From: Nyssa sinensis
Taxonomy: Eukaryota; Streptophyta; Magnoliopsida; Cornales; Nyssaceae
Direction: 5' to 3'
Assembly: GCA_008638375.1 (NCBI GenBank)
Contig: CM018035.1
Location: 28,275,807 to 28,339,806 of the forward strand
DNA length: 64,000 nucleotides
The notes beneath the pieces were generated by a model that made no database searches, was not told the DNA's origin, and worked only from the letters and a program-made list of their open reading frames with translations. A program made the position numbers and the translations under genes. Of the stretch, positions 1 through 10,690 are shown piece by piece (within the stretch, counting starts at the first letter, position 1; every line of letters begins with the position of its first letter).

Positions 1-658
1 GCTCAGGGCCCTCATCGATACAGAGGGGATGACCCCTCAAAGCTGATGACTGAGACGATGAATCTCCAGATGAGGGTAACTTCTGAAGCTTTTCTTGTCT
101 TTTCTGTTTGTTTGTTCGTTCAATCTAACTTGTCTGTCTTGCCTTGTGTAGAGCATGCATAGTTTGGCTGCTCTGATGGTGACTCCCATGAGCCTCGAGG
201 AGGCTGAGAAACTGAAGGCTGAAATGGACGAAATGAGGTTGGAGCTTGGGACAGCCCGATCCAAGGTTCAGACTGCTGAGGAGGGTTTGAAGGAAGCTAG
301 CACCAACCTTGCCGTGGCAGAGTCTGAGAGTGACATATATGCTCGGCAAGTTGAGGGGCTTCAGGCGGAGTTGGTTGAGCTCCGAAATTCCTTCGATCAG
401 AAGGTTCAAGAGGCAGTTGATTATGCCAAGATTGAGACTGAGACAGAATTGAAAGAGGAAGTTGAACAGATGGGTGATGACCTGATCCGGTTTGGTTTTG
501 AAAGCTTCCGAACTAGATTTCAGGCTCAGTTCCCAGATTTTGACGTGTCGTCGATCGTTCCTCTTGAACCTGCCTCGTCTGGTCCTGATCCGTACAAGAC
601 GGTTGGGGCTACTGCCCTTAATCTGGAGGAGGACCCAGGCCTTTCTGACAAGGCTTGA
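1..658 (+). CDS. C-terminal part of a 'gypsy-type transposon' protein (coiled coil), two exons
   Basis: Two exons are visible: 1-75, then an intron 76-151 (GTAACTTCTG...TTGTGTAG), then 152-658 ending in TGA. Both join in phase 0. Exon 152-658 encodes 168 residues. Most of it is a heptad-rich, Glu/Lys-rich coiled coil (from the LEEAEKLKAEMDEMRLEL motif onward), followed by an acidic tail ending in LSDKA. The same gene lies on the minus strand at 20,693-22,609, where its N-terminal half looks like the plant 'putative gypsy type transposon' domain (Pfam PF04195, recognised by eye). This exon is free of stops here, while the 20.7-kb copy has two. Such antisense genes are known in Tat-lineage elements (for example Grande). 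Their molecular role is unknown, so none is assigned. The 5' exons are outside the window. Confidence 0.7.
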
Positions 659-1309
659 GGCTTTTATGGGCTTTTTTATTTTTCTTTGTTTTTTGCCATT
701 TCCTTTTGATGTAATGAATGTACACTTTTGATCAGTAAAATTGACTTTTCTTCAGATTCTTCTTGTGTTCTTTCCTTCCATGAAATTTGTCGCAAGTGTA
801 GCTATTCTAAGCCTCTTGCATGTTAGATCAACTGTCCAGCAGTCAATAGTTGCATTCTGAGCTTCGATACTTGTCGTTGAATAGTGAATGTAGATTAACT
901 TCAACTGTCTCATCATAATAAGATAAGAAAGAAAGCAAACATAATCAGATAGACAGAGCCCAATAGAGTGGGAGTAAACTCCTGCAGAGCTCTGAAATAG
1001 ACTGCTCTGAATCAAGGGCTTTATGAAGATAACCAGGCAGCTTGTGCTTATCATTATGATGACCGACATTGCTGTTTCCGAGCCCTTAGGATTAGGATAT
1101 ATCCGAGCTGTTGGCCTTTGTCATATGAACGACCTATCATACAATAGATAAGACTGGAGGGTCTATATACCGGATGGGAGGCTTGTACATTTAGACTTTG
1201 CCTCCCTCTTCTTTGCTACTGTATCTTTTTGTTCAGAGAGCTTTGTATCCTGTCTCTTGGTATATCGAAGAGGCACATTTAATGAACCGTTTATTTATTC
1301 GATTGTCGT
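659..1309 (+). other. 3' UTR and spacer between the two cassette genes
   Basis: T-rich 3' flank of the coiled-coil gene (TGATGTAATGAATG, AGTAAAATTG) that resembles a plant polyadenylation region, then AT-rich spacer before the next open frame. It is collinear with 20,070-20,692 on the minus strand. No further reading frame is supported. Confidence 0.5.
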
Positions 1310-1904
1310 TTGGGATTTCGAGGCCAATCTCTTTTTCACCGTTGCGACGGTTCAGTTGGGTGGCTTTTGGACTTCAAGGGTCTATATATATGGAAACGAG
1401 GGCACACGGTTGCGCTTAACCCTTTTGTTCCCAAATTGTTCCCTTGTAAGAGAGACTCTAGAAGCTACCGAAATTTTTCCACTCGCCCGGAGATGATGGA
1501 TGATTATTTGTCTGAGTTAGGAATGATTAAACTGTGGCCGAGAGTTATCCTCCCCTTTGATTCAGTTTCCAAGGAAGGATTAAAGGAGGCACAAGTCCTC
1601 TTGTCCCCTTTGGCATCCGGTCGAGATTCCTCCGATTGGTGGAGGTCCCTCCTTGATTCAACCGAGGCTTGGAGCGTTGGTGATGAAGACGCAAGTGGGG
1701 TGCCTCCTCTTCTTCATGTTTTGGCAGAGACCCTTGCTCAAATCGGTTGGGGTGAGACAACTGGTGTGAAGAAGATGAGTGGAGGTCCCCTGAGACCCAG
1801 AGCCCTCATCATCCGTTGGTCGTGAGATCAGTGATAGTGATGATGAAATGGCCTGGGTGCTCTTTGCTGCCGATTGGGGTTCAGGATTCCTTCCTTTCAA
1901 ATGA
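1310..1904 (+). pseudogene. Second cassette gene of the Tat element, unrecognised protein
   Basis: An open frame of about 171 codons (1310-1825) has a close homologue on the minus strand at 19,502-20,017. Shared motifs include SVGWLLDF, LYxWKRGHTVA, PKLFPCKRDSR, RPEMMDD and SKEGLKEAQVLLS. No ATG starts the frame (its first in-frame start-like codon is TTG), so the true start or an upstream exon is unknown. The frame stops at 1825, but frame +1 continues with DSDDEMAWVL and FAADWGSGFLPFK to 1904. The other copy keeps the same segment in the same +1 frame, so a shared splice, frameshift or editing step is possible. I do not recognise the family. It is soluble-looking, with no signal peptide or membrane segment. 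Confidence 0.5.
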
Positions 1905-1965
1905 AGCCGGCGGCGACGGTAATGGAAGTTTGGATCCTATGCCCCTTTATCATCCGAGGCAAAAA

Positions 1966-1974
1966 GCCATGATG
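1966..1974. other. Breakpoint of the inverted 3' cassette
   Basis: Left of GCCATGATG the sequence is the reverse complement of 19,353 onward. Right of it the sequence is collinear with 22,821 onward. In the complete element these two points carry CATCATGGC (19,353-19,361) and GCCATGACG (22,821-22,829), a 9-bp inverted pair with one mismatch. This copy therefore differs by a simple inversion whose ends fall on a short inverted repeat. Confidence 0.75.
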
Positions 1975-2156
1975 GTTCGGAACAATGATGATTTCGAGAA
2001 ACCCAACTATCGGCCCAGTACAATGATGGTCTTGAAAAGACCTAATCTCCGGCTGAGCAATAAATGTTGCCCCAATAGTTGCCTTGGAAGGCGAACAGGC
2101 AGGACACATGACTCTCTGAAAAAGGCTTAGCCCTAGTTGCTTGTTAGCATCAAACT

Positions 2157-2180
2157 AGGACTTGGGGGGGGGGGAGTAAC
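2157..2180 (+). promoter_or_regulatory. Polypurine tract (plus-strand primer) of Tat-1
   Basis: A purine-rich stretch with a run of 12 G sits directly before the LTR start. The matching site of Tat-2 (23,010-23,032) has a run of seven G followed by CA. Its position fits the plus-strand priming site of an LTR retrotransposon. Confidence 0.7.
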
Positions 2181-2790
2181 TGATATACCATAAAAGAGCA
2201 GGCCAATCAGCACTTGACACGTATGACCATGAATCCAACTCATACTCGGCTAACGCGGCTCTCGCTCAGCCAATGACTAAAAGCTCAAGCATCCAGATCA
2301 GCACAAAAGATCGGAAGTGATCGAACATATGCCTTCAGAGCACATATATCCGGACAAGGGTCTCAGAACTGATCACAGGGTCCAGACCAACACTCCAGAC
2401 CTCGTCACCACCTTAGCGGATGCCGAGTAGGGAATAAGGAAGCAGTCTTCAACAAGGAAACAGTCTTCAACAAGGGAACTACCATCTATGGTTATCTCTA
2501 TGCAATATTCAACAAGGTAACTGCAATCTCCGATGATCAAATCCCTACAATCATGGCTCCGAATCCTAATCAACTTAGGAAGGCCACGGTCTATAAATTA
2601 AACCCTAAAGGTACGCCTTATTTTCATGCTCATTCTTTTGGCTTTCAATACAGTCTTTCAATTCCTTTTACTTACTTAAGCATCGGAACGGCTACCGCCG
2701 GAGCCAATCCAGTGGTCCTCTGATCGTCTTTCTGAGTGTTCTACAGGTCACGGAGCCCATACTTATTGCGAGTCGAAAAGTGCAGCATCA
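2181..2790 (+). repeat. LTR of Tat-1 (3' LTR)
   Basis: A 610-bp LTR with TG...CA ends, about the same length as the Tat-2 LTRs (602 and 603 bp) but more diverged, including a few extra bases near 2225-2236. A TATA box (CTATAAATTA, 2591-2600) lies at the same place in all three copies. Confidence 0.9.
2591..2600 (+). promoter_or_regulatory. TATA box of the Tat LTR promoter
   Basis: CTATAAATTA is kept unchanged in all three Tat LTRs (also 6426-6435 and 23,437-23,446), about 190-200 bp before each LTR end. That places U3 upstream and R-U5 downstream. Transcription would start roughly 30 bp further on. Confidence 0.6.
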
Positions 2791-3086
2791 ATATGGATAT
2801 ATAAATGAATGTATAAATTAAGTAAAAATCCATGTGTATATATATATATATAGTATTGTTTATATATACATATATATATATACGGTACTATAATATATGT
2901 ATGTATATTTTAAAGTGTAAAAGTAAAGGAAGAAAGGAAAAGGAGAGGAAAGGGAGGGGACTATGGGTGTGTGTCACTGTGTGGGTGTGTGTTTGTCATT
3001 ATGTGTGTGTCATAAGAAGGTGGTGAAGGCAGCAAGGCTGCCAAAACCAAGGTGCAAGTGGGAGGTGTGATGTGTGTAAGATATAT

Positions 3087-3125
<39 letters not shown>

Positions 3126-4056
3126 GTATCAAGTGAATCAAGAAGCAGGAAAGAGAAAAGAAAGGGGTCAAAGAAGGTTGCCGAAATGGGGGTAGAAAGA
3201 GAAAGAAGACAGAGAGAGAGATTGAAGGCGGTTTAGGAGAATAAAGGGAGAATAGAAGCAGAAAAAAGGGAATACTGTCACACGAAATATCAGAAACAGG
3301 TAGGTAAAATTTAGTTTCTGTTTTTAAAATATTAAAGCATGAAGTTTAGATTGGATTATTGGGTATTGTAGAGCATGTAAAGGGAATTATTTTGCAAGAA
3401 AAATCAGTAAAAATGATGTAGAGATAAGGGAGAAATGTTGAGTTGCAGGTCATGGTGTTAGATTCGGTTTTTACGAAATTGGGCTTTAAACTTGAATTTT
3501 ATGATGGGGAATTAATCCCCTTGAGTGGAGAAAGAAATTTGAAAAAGAAAAAAAGCAAAAAAGTTAGAGAATCATAGCAAAAAGTGGATCACCGAAAAAT
3601 CGCAACTCGATTGTAACTCACTATTTCGACACCCAACAGTAGATAAAAACCAATTTTGATAGGATATATGAAATCACCATACGATTAGGTATCGAACCAT
3701 GTTAAATTTGTGCAAAAATTTGATCAAAAATAGTTTCCGTCACCAGAAGGGATGCTGGAACCCTACCGGACACCCACCAGAGAAGAAGGAATTGTTCAAG
3801 GCCTTGGGTCTGGACCAGTTCGGCTCAGGTTAGATCCAACCCACCCGCGCGTGGTAGATACCCTAAAACTGTGTCATTTAGATTATGTTTTAAAGAACAG
3901 ATTGGGTCTGTTTGGACACGAGTATAGGAAATTAATTGAATTGAAGGAACTAGGATAACCTATATGCAGATAAGTGGCTTAGCCACTGTTTGGTTGAAAA
4001 GAAATGAGAAAAAAAAAAATAACGGGGGCTGCTGCCCCTGAAACTCGAACAAGGAA
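2791..4056 (+). repeat. E1 5' LTR, left segment
   Basis: Collinear with 30,340-31,690 of the E1 3' LTR: AT and GT microsatellites, a GA-rich leader, a splice-donor-like CAG/GTAGGT near 3297-3305 and a tRNA-T-arm-like block ending at 4056. It stops at AGGAA (4052-4056), the left target duplication of E2. The open frame at 3752-3958 lies in this LTR and has no support as a gene. Confidence 0.8.
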
Positions 4057-4501
4057 TGTAGAGATTTGAAAAATGAGGAAAATTTTTTTCGTTTTTGCCG
4101 GTAGGACATTTCGCATGCATAGTTTTGTCGGCTTTATCGGTAAAGCATTTTTTTTTGCATTATCTCACCGAATGACATATTTAGAAGCATATTTGGAGTG
4201 TGTCATAGAATAAAAATATGCTTATAATATTGTGAGGTAACCGCTGTACAAATTTCAGCTAAAACGGAAATCGTTTAAAAAATTGGACAAAAAGGGCATC
4301 CGGGTGGCCCAGGTGGAAAGGGACGATCCCGACCTCAAACGAAAATTTTTTCTTCTGAGAATTTTCATTTAAAATAATTTTATGAACATTGGTTAAAACA
4401 AAATTTCAAATTGAAGCGTTTAGGAATGAGTTGTAGAGTAATGAGGTTTCGGGCTCATTAAGGGCAAAATGGTCATTTGCCCTTAGCCCCTTTGTCCTCC
4501 A

Positions 4502-4556
4502 CTATAAATAGTAGCCTCAGTGAGCTGGAGATACAGAAATCATTCTGTATCTCCAG
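4502..4556 (+). promoter_or_regulatory. E2 LTR promoter: TATA box and cap-proximal hairpin
   Basis: CTATAAATAG (4502-4511) is a strong TATA box. About 14 bp downstream lies a perfect 12-bp inverted repeat, CTGGAGATACAG (4525-4536) and CTGTATCTCCAG (4545-4556), with an 8-nt loop. If transcription starts about 25-30 bp after the TATA box, the hairpin would form the very 5' end of the RNA. The TATA-start spacing is inference. Confidence 0.6.
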
Positions 4557-6022
4557 CCTTTCACGTTCTTATAGAGGGAGGGTGAGAAAAGCCCTAAAAA
4601 TTCAAGAATTCAAGCTGCCGAAACACATATTTCGAGCAGGATTTTGGCTGAACTTCCTTCTAAGAAGTTGTTCATCTCCACGACTACTATATCCTCATTG
4701 AGCAGTTTATCAGTCCAGCAAACACAGCCACTGCAGTTCAAGAAAAACTGATTTTAGGTATGATGTAATGCTAAGCTAGCAATAGATTTAAGTTCCTTTG
4801 TGTTTTTACATGTATTTGAATAGCTGCAAATGTATATCTAATGTTAGGATCACCTAGGAAGTAGCTCCTTTGAAAAGCCTAGAGTTGGTAGTTTAGGAGT
4901 ATTTTTGTTCTTGTTGATTTTGGGTGATTTCTTGCTTTGTTTGGTGTGTATTTGATAGATAGAGTTGTGCCATGAGATTGTCAACCCATGTAATTACTGA
5001 CACACCTTTTGGTTGGGCCATGTAATGATTTGATGCTTTTATATTTAATAGAATTCTATGCCCTTATGAATTTGTTAAAAGTGTGAGACTTGTGCTTTAC
5101 ATATGTATGGATATATTCAATTATGATGCAAACATATTGTGAGGGTGATGCCTTGAAGTTTAAATTTAACTTTCATGAAATGAGTTATATGATTTGGGAT
5201 AAGGGATACCATGTGTTTAATGCATTGCCATATTGAACTTGCATAATGAAAGCATGGCATTTTGACATGGTGAAATTCCTTGGACACATAGTGTGAGTTG
5301 AGCACGAAGTGCTATGCATTATGAGGGTGTAGATCCTGTGGTGAAAAACCCAAAATTGGCCATTTGGTACTCGCATGCCAACGGGGTCCGGACCGTGAAG
5401 CGAGACATGTATCGGTGCTTGATTGACCCGACGGGGGCGGTCCGTGAAACAGGTGTGGTACTCGATGGACCATCGGATGCGATCCGTAAAACTGAGACAT
5501 GGGTGTGGCGTAGAGTTGACATGGCATAGAGTTGACATGGGTGTTCATAGAGTTGCGTGGGTGTGTCACGCATAATTTCATTACGTCGTATTAATGAATT
5601 CATGGATGTGGTATAGAGTTTGTATGGATGCGTTATGAATATTGTCAGTACATTGTATGGATTGATTAGAGAGGCATGTAGAAATGAATGTACACTTGCA
5701 CATGCCACGCCTTTAAATTTGTTTCTAGTCTTAGTATTACATTATACCAGCAGTTGAGCTGACCCATTCGTGGGCACTATATTTCAGATGAGACCCCGGG
5801 TACTTGAGACTTCTTCAAGTCTTGAAGGACGGGAAGACATGGACTAAATTGAAGATTTGGCCCTTGGGGCACTTTTTGGATGTATGGGCATAAGCCCAAT
5901 TTATTTTGTTTTGTATTGGAACAAGTTGTAAACTTTAAGCCTTGGGCCATTTTAAATTGTATGGGTTTGAGACCCAAATGAATGTATGATGCTTTTGGGT
6001 TAAATGTGTATTACATGTATAT

Positions 6023-6624
6023 TGATATACCATAAAAGAGTAGGTCAATCAGCACTTGACACGTATATCCAACACATGCTCGGCTAACTCAGCTCTCGCT
6101 CAGCCAATGGCTAAGAGCTCGAGCATCCAGATCAGCACAAAAGGTCGAAAGTGGCCAAACATATGCCTCCAGAGCACATATATATCTGGATAAGGATCTC
6201 AGAGTTAATTACAGGATCCAGACCAACACTCCAGACCTCGTCACCGCCTTAGCGGATGCCGAGCAGGGAATAAGGAGACAATCCTTAACACGGAGACAGC
6301 CTTCAACAAGGAAACTACCATCTATGATTACTCTATGCAATACTCCACAAGGTAACTGCAATCTCCGATGATCAAATCCCTACATTCATGGCTCCGAATC
6401 CTAATCAACTTAGGAAAGCCACGGTCTATAAATTAAACCCTAAAGGTACGCTTTATTTTCATGCTCATTCTTTGGCTTTCAATACAGTCTTTCAATTCCT
6501 TTTACTTACTTAAGCATCGGAGCGGCTACCGCCGGAGCCAATCCAGTGGTCCTCTGATCATCTTTCTAAGTGTTCTACAGGTCACGGAGCCCATACTTAT
6601 TGCGAGTCGAAAAGTGCAGCATCA
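6023..6624 (+). repeat. Tat-2 5' LTR
   Basis: 602 bp, TGATATACC...GCAGCATCA, with a TATA box at 6426-6435. It is about 97% identical by eye to the 3' LTR at 23,033-23,635. Confidence 0.95.
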
Positions 6625-6627
6625 GTT

Positions 6628-6645
6628 TGGCGCCGTCTGTGGGAA
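6628..6645 (+). promoter_or_regulatory. Primer binding site of Tat-2
   Basis: TGGCGCCGTCTGTGGGAA starts three bases after the LTR. Its first ten bases match the site used by elements primed by tRNA-Asp in plants; the rest diverges. The tRNA assignment comes from memory of the family and is likely but not certain. Confidence 0.7.
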
Positions 6646-6701
6646 CAACTAATCTCCAAGTGCTCTATTCACAAACTCATCTCTTTCCTCACCGGAAAAC
6701 T

Positions 6702-8411
6702 ATGGCCCCAAATCTCCGACCGCGATAGAATACTCAGATTCCGCAAAGCTCTCAGCGTCAGCCGCCTGTTCCACGAGCAAGGGGGCCGACGGTTAATCCC
6801 ATGCGACAAGAGATCGAATCGATCAAACGAAACAATGAACTGGTGCAGGAACAGTTGCTTGCCATCGCTAGAACGCTGGCAACGCTCACATAGAATCAAG
6901 GGACTAAGACTCCTAACCCACCGGTCAATATTGCTGCGGGAACTCAACCTCCTGTTACCACGGAGAATGAAGAACTTCATGAGCAGGCTCCAAATAACCA
7001 GCCCGGGTACCCCCAGGGTGTTGCCCGCGTTGGCAGAGATCCACAAGCCGTCAGCAGCTCCAGGCTGGGGAACATCAGCCTTGGTTCTTGACGTCCATTA
7101 CCAGAGCACTACTCGAGCCCCAACTCCAAGGGCTTCGGGAGAACATCCGGCACCACCGGAGCCTCATCCCTTTGCAGCACCAATCCTGCCGGTGCGGAAC
7201 CCTCCTCCGTCCGAGGGGCGTACTCAACCCTACTACTCTAAGGCCGAGGCTATCAGGCAGGGTTCGCAAGATGTCAGACTCAGAGATCCGCAGGAGGGTA
7301 GAGGAAATTACCGAATCTATGGACCGAACAATTGCTTTGAGAGGTCCTCAAAATCCTCCAGAGCAAGACGAGTTGGCTAGGCTGCTCGGTAGACTAGCCA
7401 CCCCATTCACTCAAGCCATTATGTCAGAAGAAAGGCCCAGAAAGTTCATGGTGCCAAAGTTCACTCTGTACGATGGGTCTGGAGACCCAAGAGATCATCT
7501 CTCACACTACCAGCATACTATGGCCCTCCACGGGGCCTCTGATGCCTTTATGTGCCGAACTTTCATCACCAGCTTGAAGGGAACTGCTCTGAAGTGGTTC
7601 CAAAACCTCCCTCCGAACTCAATTACTAGCTTCTATAAGCTCGGAAGACAATTCTTGGACAGGTTTATGACCAGCAGAAGGCTCAGAAGGGGACCAGAGT
7701 TCCTGTTAGATGTCAAGCAGATTAAGGAGGAGTCCTTTAGAGCCTACATTGCGCGCTTCAACATCGAACTCACGGAGATCACTGACTGCAGCCCAAAATT
7801 CCTTATAGCGGCCCTAACTGCTGGGCTTGCCCAAGGTGGTTTCAGAGACTCCTTAACAAAGAGCCCCCTAGCCGACATGGCAGCATTAATGGATCGGGCC
7901 AGAAAGTACAATCAACCTGGAAGAAGCCAACCGCACGTCCCAGAAAGTCAAAGATCAGACCCAGAAGGATAATCCAAAGAGGGAGGATCACAAGAAGGAG
8001 GACCACAGAAGAGACTCTAACAAGAAGAGGGCCAGGAGCCCAGAGAAGAGAACAGCACCCAGAGCTGTGTACAATTCCGGACCAAGGGAGTTCACCAACT
8101 TTACTCCTTTGAACACCACACCGAACCAGGTACTCCGGCAGATTCGAGATCGAAAAAACCTGAGGTGGTCGGAACCAATCAAAGGAGATCCCAGTCTTCG
8201 GGACCAAAGTAAGTATTGTAATTTCCATAAAGATCATGGACATACAACTAACACATGCAGGACCCTCCGATATGAGATAGAGCAGCTCATAAAGAAGGGG
8301 TGTCTTCGGGAGTTCGTCAAACAAGACGGAAGGCAGAACCCCCAAGAGGACAAGCCTCAACAACGGCCAGACCAGAGGCCCGAGCAGAGGCAGGAGCAAA
8401 GGGAAGGATGA
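6702..8411 (+). pseudogene. gag: Tat-2 gag (capsid and nucleocapsid), frameshifted
   Basis: Gag forms the particle that packages element RNA. The natural start is ATG at 6702 (MAPNLRPR), followed by in-frame TAG codons at 6726 and near 6897. The frame then shifts. The capsid-like retrotransposon gag domain reads in another frame at 7088-7972, with hallmarks SLKGTALKWFQNLP and SFYKLGRQFLDRF. Another shift near 7935 leads to a Lys/Arg-rich linker and a zinc-knuckle-like CNFHKDHGHTTNTC with following Tat-type conserved residues (8067-8411). A TGA at 8409 interrupts what should continue into protease in the same frame. At least two stops in the N-terminal part, two frameshifts and one late stop make it inactive. 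Confidence 0.85.
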
Positions 8412-9071
8412 AACGAGCCTCAGAGGCAGAACAACCATGTCATCTACGTCCTCCATGCTGACTCCCCTATCACAGGAATGTCCAACAGAGCAAGAAAAAG
8501 ATATGCTCAGGAGGCCAGAGCTGCCCCGAACGTATTACAGATCTCCAACGTAGAAAAGAGGCTCAAGCCAGCACCGGAGATCCAATTCACTGAACAATAT
8601 CTAGCAGGGGTACACTGCCCTCACAGTGATGCCCTCGTTATCACTCTCAAAATCGCCAACTTCGAGATCAGGAGAGTCCTAGTCGATACTGGCAGCTCCG
8701 TCAACATACTGTTCCATGAGCCACTTAAACAGATGGGGATGGACCATGACAACGTCAAGCCCACTACTACCGTGATGGCAGCTTTTGATGGCAATCTTAG
8801 CACCCCATTAGGAAGAGTCGACCTTCCTACTACTGTAGGAGAGGGTGAAGGGCAAAAGACCACCATCTCAGAGTACATGGTGCTGAACATGAAATCTCCC
8901 TACAACGTCATAATCGGGAGACCTTGGTTACACCAGATAGGGGCGGTCACGTCGACCCTCCATCAGTGTCTGAAGTACGTCCACAACCAGAACATTCACT
9001 CAGTCAGAGGGTGTCAGCCAACCTCCCGGGAGTGCCATGCTATTGCCCTCAAGGAGAAGGCCCCTAAATAG
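8412..9071 (+). pseudogene. Tat-2 aspartic protease domain
   Basis: Retroviral-type aspartic protease that would cleave the Gag-Pol chain. The catalytic motif VDTGSS (in VLVDTGSSVNILF) is intact near 8679-8720, and a typical flap and hydrophobic C-terminal motif (NVIIGRPWLHQIGAV) follows near 8905-8945. An ATG-initiated stretch runs from 8478 to 9071, but the domain is continuous in frame with the nucleocapsid upstream, separated only by the TGA at 8409. It ends at TAG 9069-9071, an in-frame stop before reverse transcriptase. The domain itself looks intact; the polyprotein does not. Confidence 0.85.
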
Positions 9072-10150
9072 CAATTACAGTACGCTCGGGACTGTGCAGA
9101 TCCAGTTCTCACCCGCACTCCCGAGGTAGAAGGTTGCCCATCCAGCATTGAAGAACCCCTGAGCCCAAGGGGATGAGACAGCTGAGCCAAACCTGTTGGT
9201 GAACCCATTAAAGTATTGGTCAGTTCAGAAGCAGAGGGGCGTTATTTGTATATCGACCCAGATCTGACGCACACCGAGCAGGAGAACATAGTCAGGTTTC
9301 TGAAAGACAACCTCTCTATATTTGTTTGGGAGACCAGAGACATGGAGGGTATAGACCCTAGCCTCATAACTCACAAGCTGATGGTCGATCTAGATCATCC
9401 ACCAGTCAGACAGAAGAGAAGATCGATTGCTCCTGAGCGGCATCGGATTATAAATGAAGAAGTCCAAAGGTTGCTTGAAGCCAGGATGATACGAGAAGTG
9501 TTCTATCCCGAGTGGCTAGCCAACACCGTGCTGGTCAAGAAAAAAAATGGCAAGTGGAGAGTCTGCGTTGATTATACAGACCTCAATAAGGCGTGCCCCA
9601 AAGACAGCTTTCCACTACCGAGGATAGACCAACTGGTTGACGCCACTGCAGGACATGAGCTCATGAGCTTCATGGATGCCTACTCTGGGTACAACCAGAT
9701 CCAGATGTACCCTCCAGACCAAGAGAAGACAGCCTTCATAACCGAACGAGGGCTCTACTGCTACAGAGTAATGCCTTTCGGTTTGAAAAACGTTGGAGCC
9801 ACTTATCAGTGGTTGGTGAACAAGATGTTCAGCCTACTGCTCGGCAGTACCATGGAGTTATACATCGACGACATGCTGGTGAAGAGTCTGTAGAAAGGTA
9901 GTCACCTCCAGCACTTAGCCCAGACCTTCGATATCCTCAGACAGCACAGGATGAAGCTCAACCCCTCGAAATGTACCTTCGGGGTTACGAAGGGAAAATT
10001 CTTGGGATACATTGTCTCTTAGAGGGGTATCGAAGCAGACCCTACTCAGATCCAAGCTCTGATTGGACTGAAGTCACCAAAAACCAAAAAAGATATTCAG
10101 GCACTAAACAGCAGAATTGCGGCACTGAGCAGATTTATCTCCAAATCCAC
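9072..10150 (+). pseudogene. Tat-2 reverse transcriptase
   Basis: RNA-directed DNA polymerase domain. The long open part (9216-9893) has the Ty3/gypsy blocks in order: WLANTVLVKKKNGKWRVCVD, LNKACPKDSFPLPRID, FMDAYSGYNQI, KTAFIT, YCYRVMPFGLKN and the catalytic YIDDM at about 9861. A TAG follows at 9891. The thumb region continues in the same frame (LNPSKCTFGV, GKFLGYIVS) with another TAG near 10,020. The usual Asn-Ala-Gly of NAGATYQ reads Asn-Val-Gly here. The palm residues are intact, but the stops at 9069, 9891 and 10,020 would prevent a full-length enzyme. Confidence 0.9.
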
Positions 10151-10690
10151 TGATCGCTGCCTACGTTTCTTCAAAGCTCTGAAGGTCAACAAAGCTTTGC
10201 AGTGGACGGAAGAATGCGAGAAATCCTTTCAAGAATTAAAGGAGTATCTAGCCTCTCCAAAGCTCCTGTCAAAACCAGTACAAGGAGAAAAGCTACTCTT
10301 GTACCTTGCAGTTTCTGAAAACGCGGTCAACTTTGCATTAGTTAGACAGGATAGAGGAGCACAGAAGGCCCATATTCTACGTCAGTAGGGCACTACTCGA
10401 CACGAAAAAAAGATATCCAGAGGTGGAGAAGCTAGCCTATGCCTTGGTCATATCAGCTCGAAAACTCTGACCTTATTTCCAAGCCCATCCAATTGAAATC
10501 CCAACTGCCTATCCTCTAAAATCAATACTAAGGAAACCTGAGGTATCGGGAAGATTAGTAAAGTGGTCTGTGGAGCTAGGGGAATTCGACATATCATATG
10601 TACCCCGAAACTCCATCAGAGGGCAGGCCTTGGCTGATTTTGTTGCTGAATTCATCCCGGCACTTCAAGACAAGGCACAACTCATCGAAA
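10151..10690 (+). pseudogene. Tat-2 RNase H domain (first)
   Basis: Follows the reverse transcriptase connection (RFFKALKVNKALQWTEECEKSF, split around 10,170-10,230). The retroelement RNase H-like fold begins at LLLYLAVSENAVNFALVRQD (10,290-10,350). It normally degrades RNA in the RNA-DNA hybrid. A TAG after 10,385 and a frame change break it; the remainder (ISYVPRNSIRGQALADFVAEF, near 10,590-10,650) is recognisable in frame beyond. This tail with GQALADFVAEF is typical of Tat elements just before the second RNase H. Confidence 0.75.

Larger units (their letters stand above)
1..2790 (+). mobile_element. Tat-type Ty3/gypsy retrotransposon, 3' part (Tat-1), cut by window start
   Basis: The segment ends in an LTR (2181-2790) with TGATATACC...GCAGCATCA ends that matches both LTRs of the complete element at 6023-23,635. 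Left of the LTR lie a G-rich polypurine tract and two genes that recur near the 3' LTR of that element. Here the two genes read in the same direction as the LTR, while in the complete copy they read against it, so this copy carries an inverted 3' cassette. The element sits in the 5' LTR of E1. The sequence resuming at 2791 (ATATG) matches the E1 3' LTR near 30,340. Its 5' half, gag-pol and left target duplication are outside the window. Confidence 0.85.

Noticed and set aside
5185..5708. Several His/Cys-rich minus-strand frames
   Set aside because: Lie in the E2 LTR over imperfect GTCCGTGAA repeats; overlapping and without recognisable domains.
7842..8456. 204-codon minus-strand frame
   Set aside because: Shadow of gag on the opposite strand; Leu-rich, no homology.
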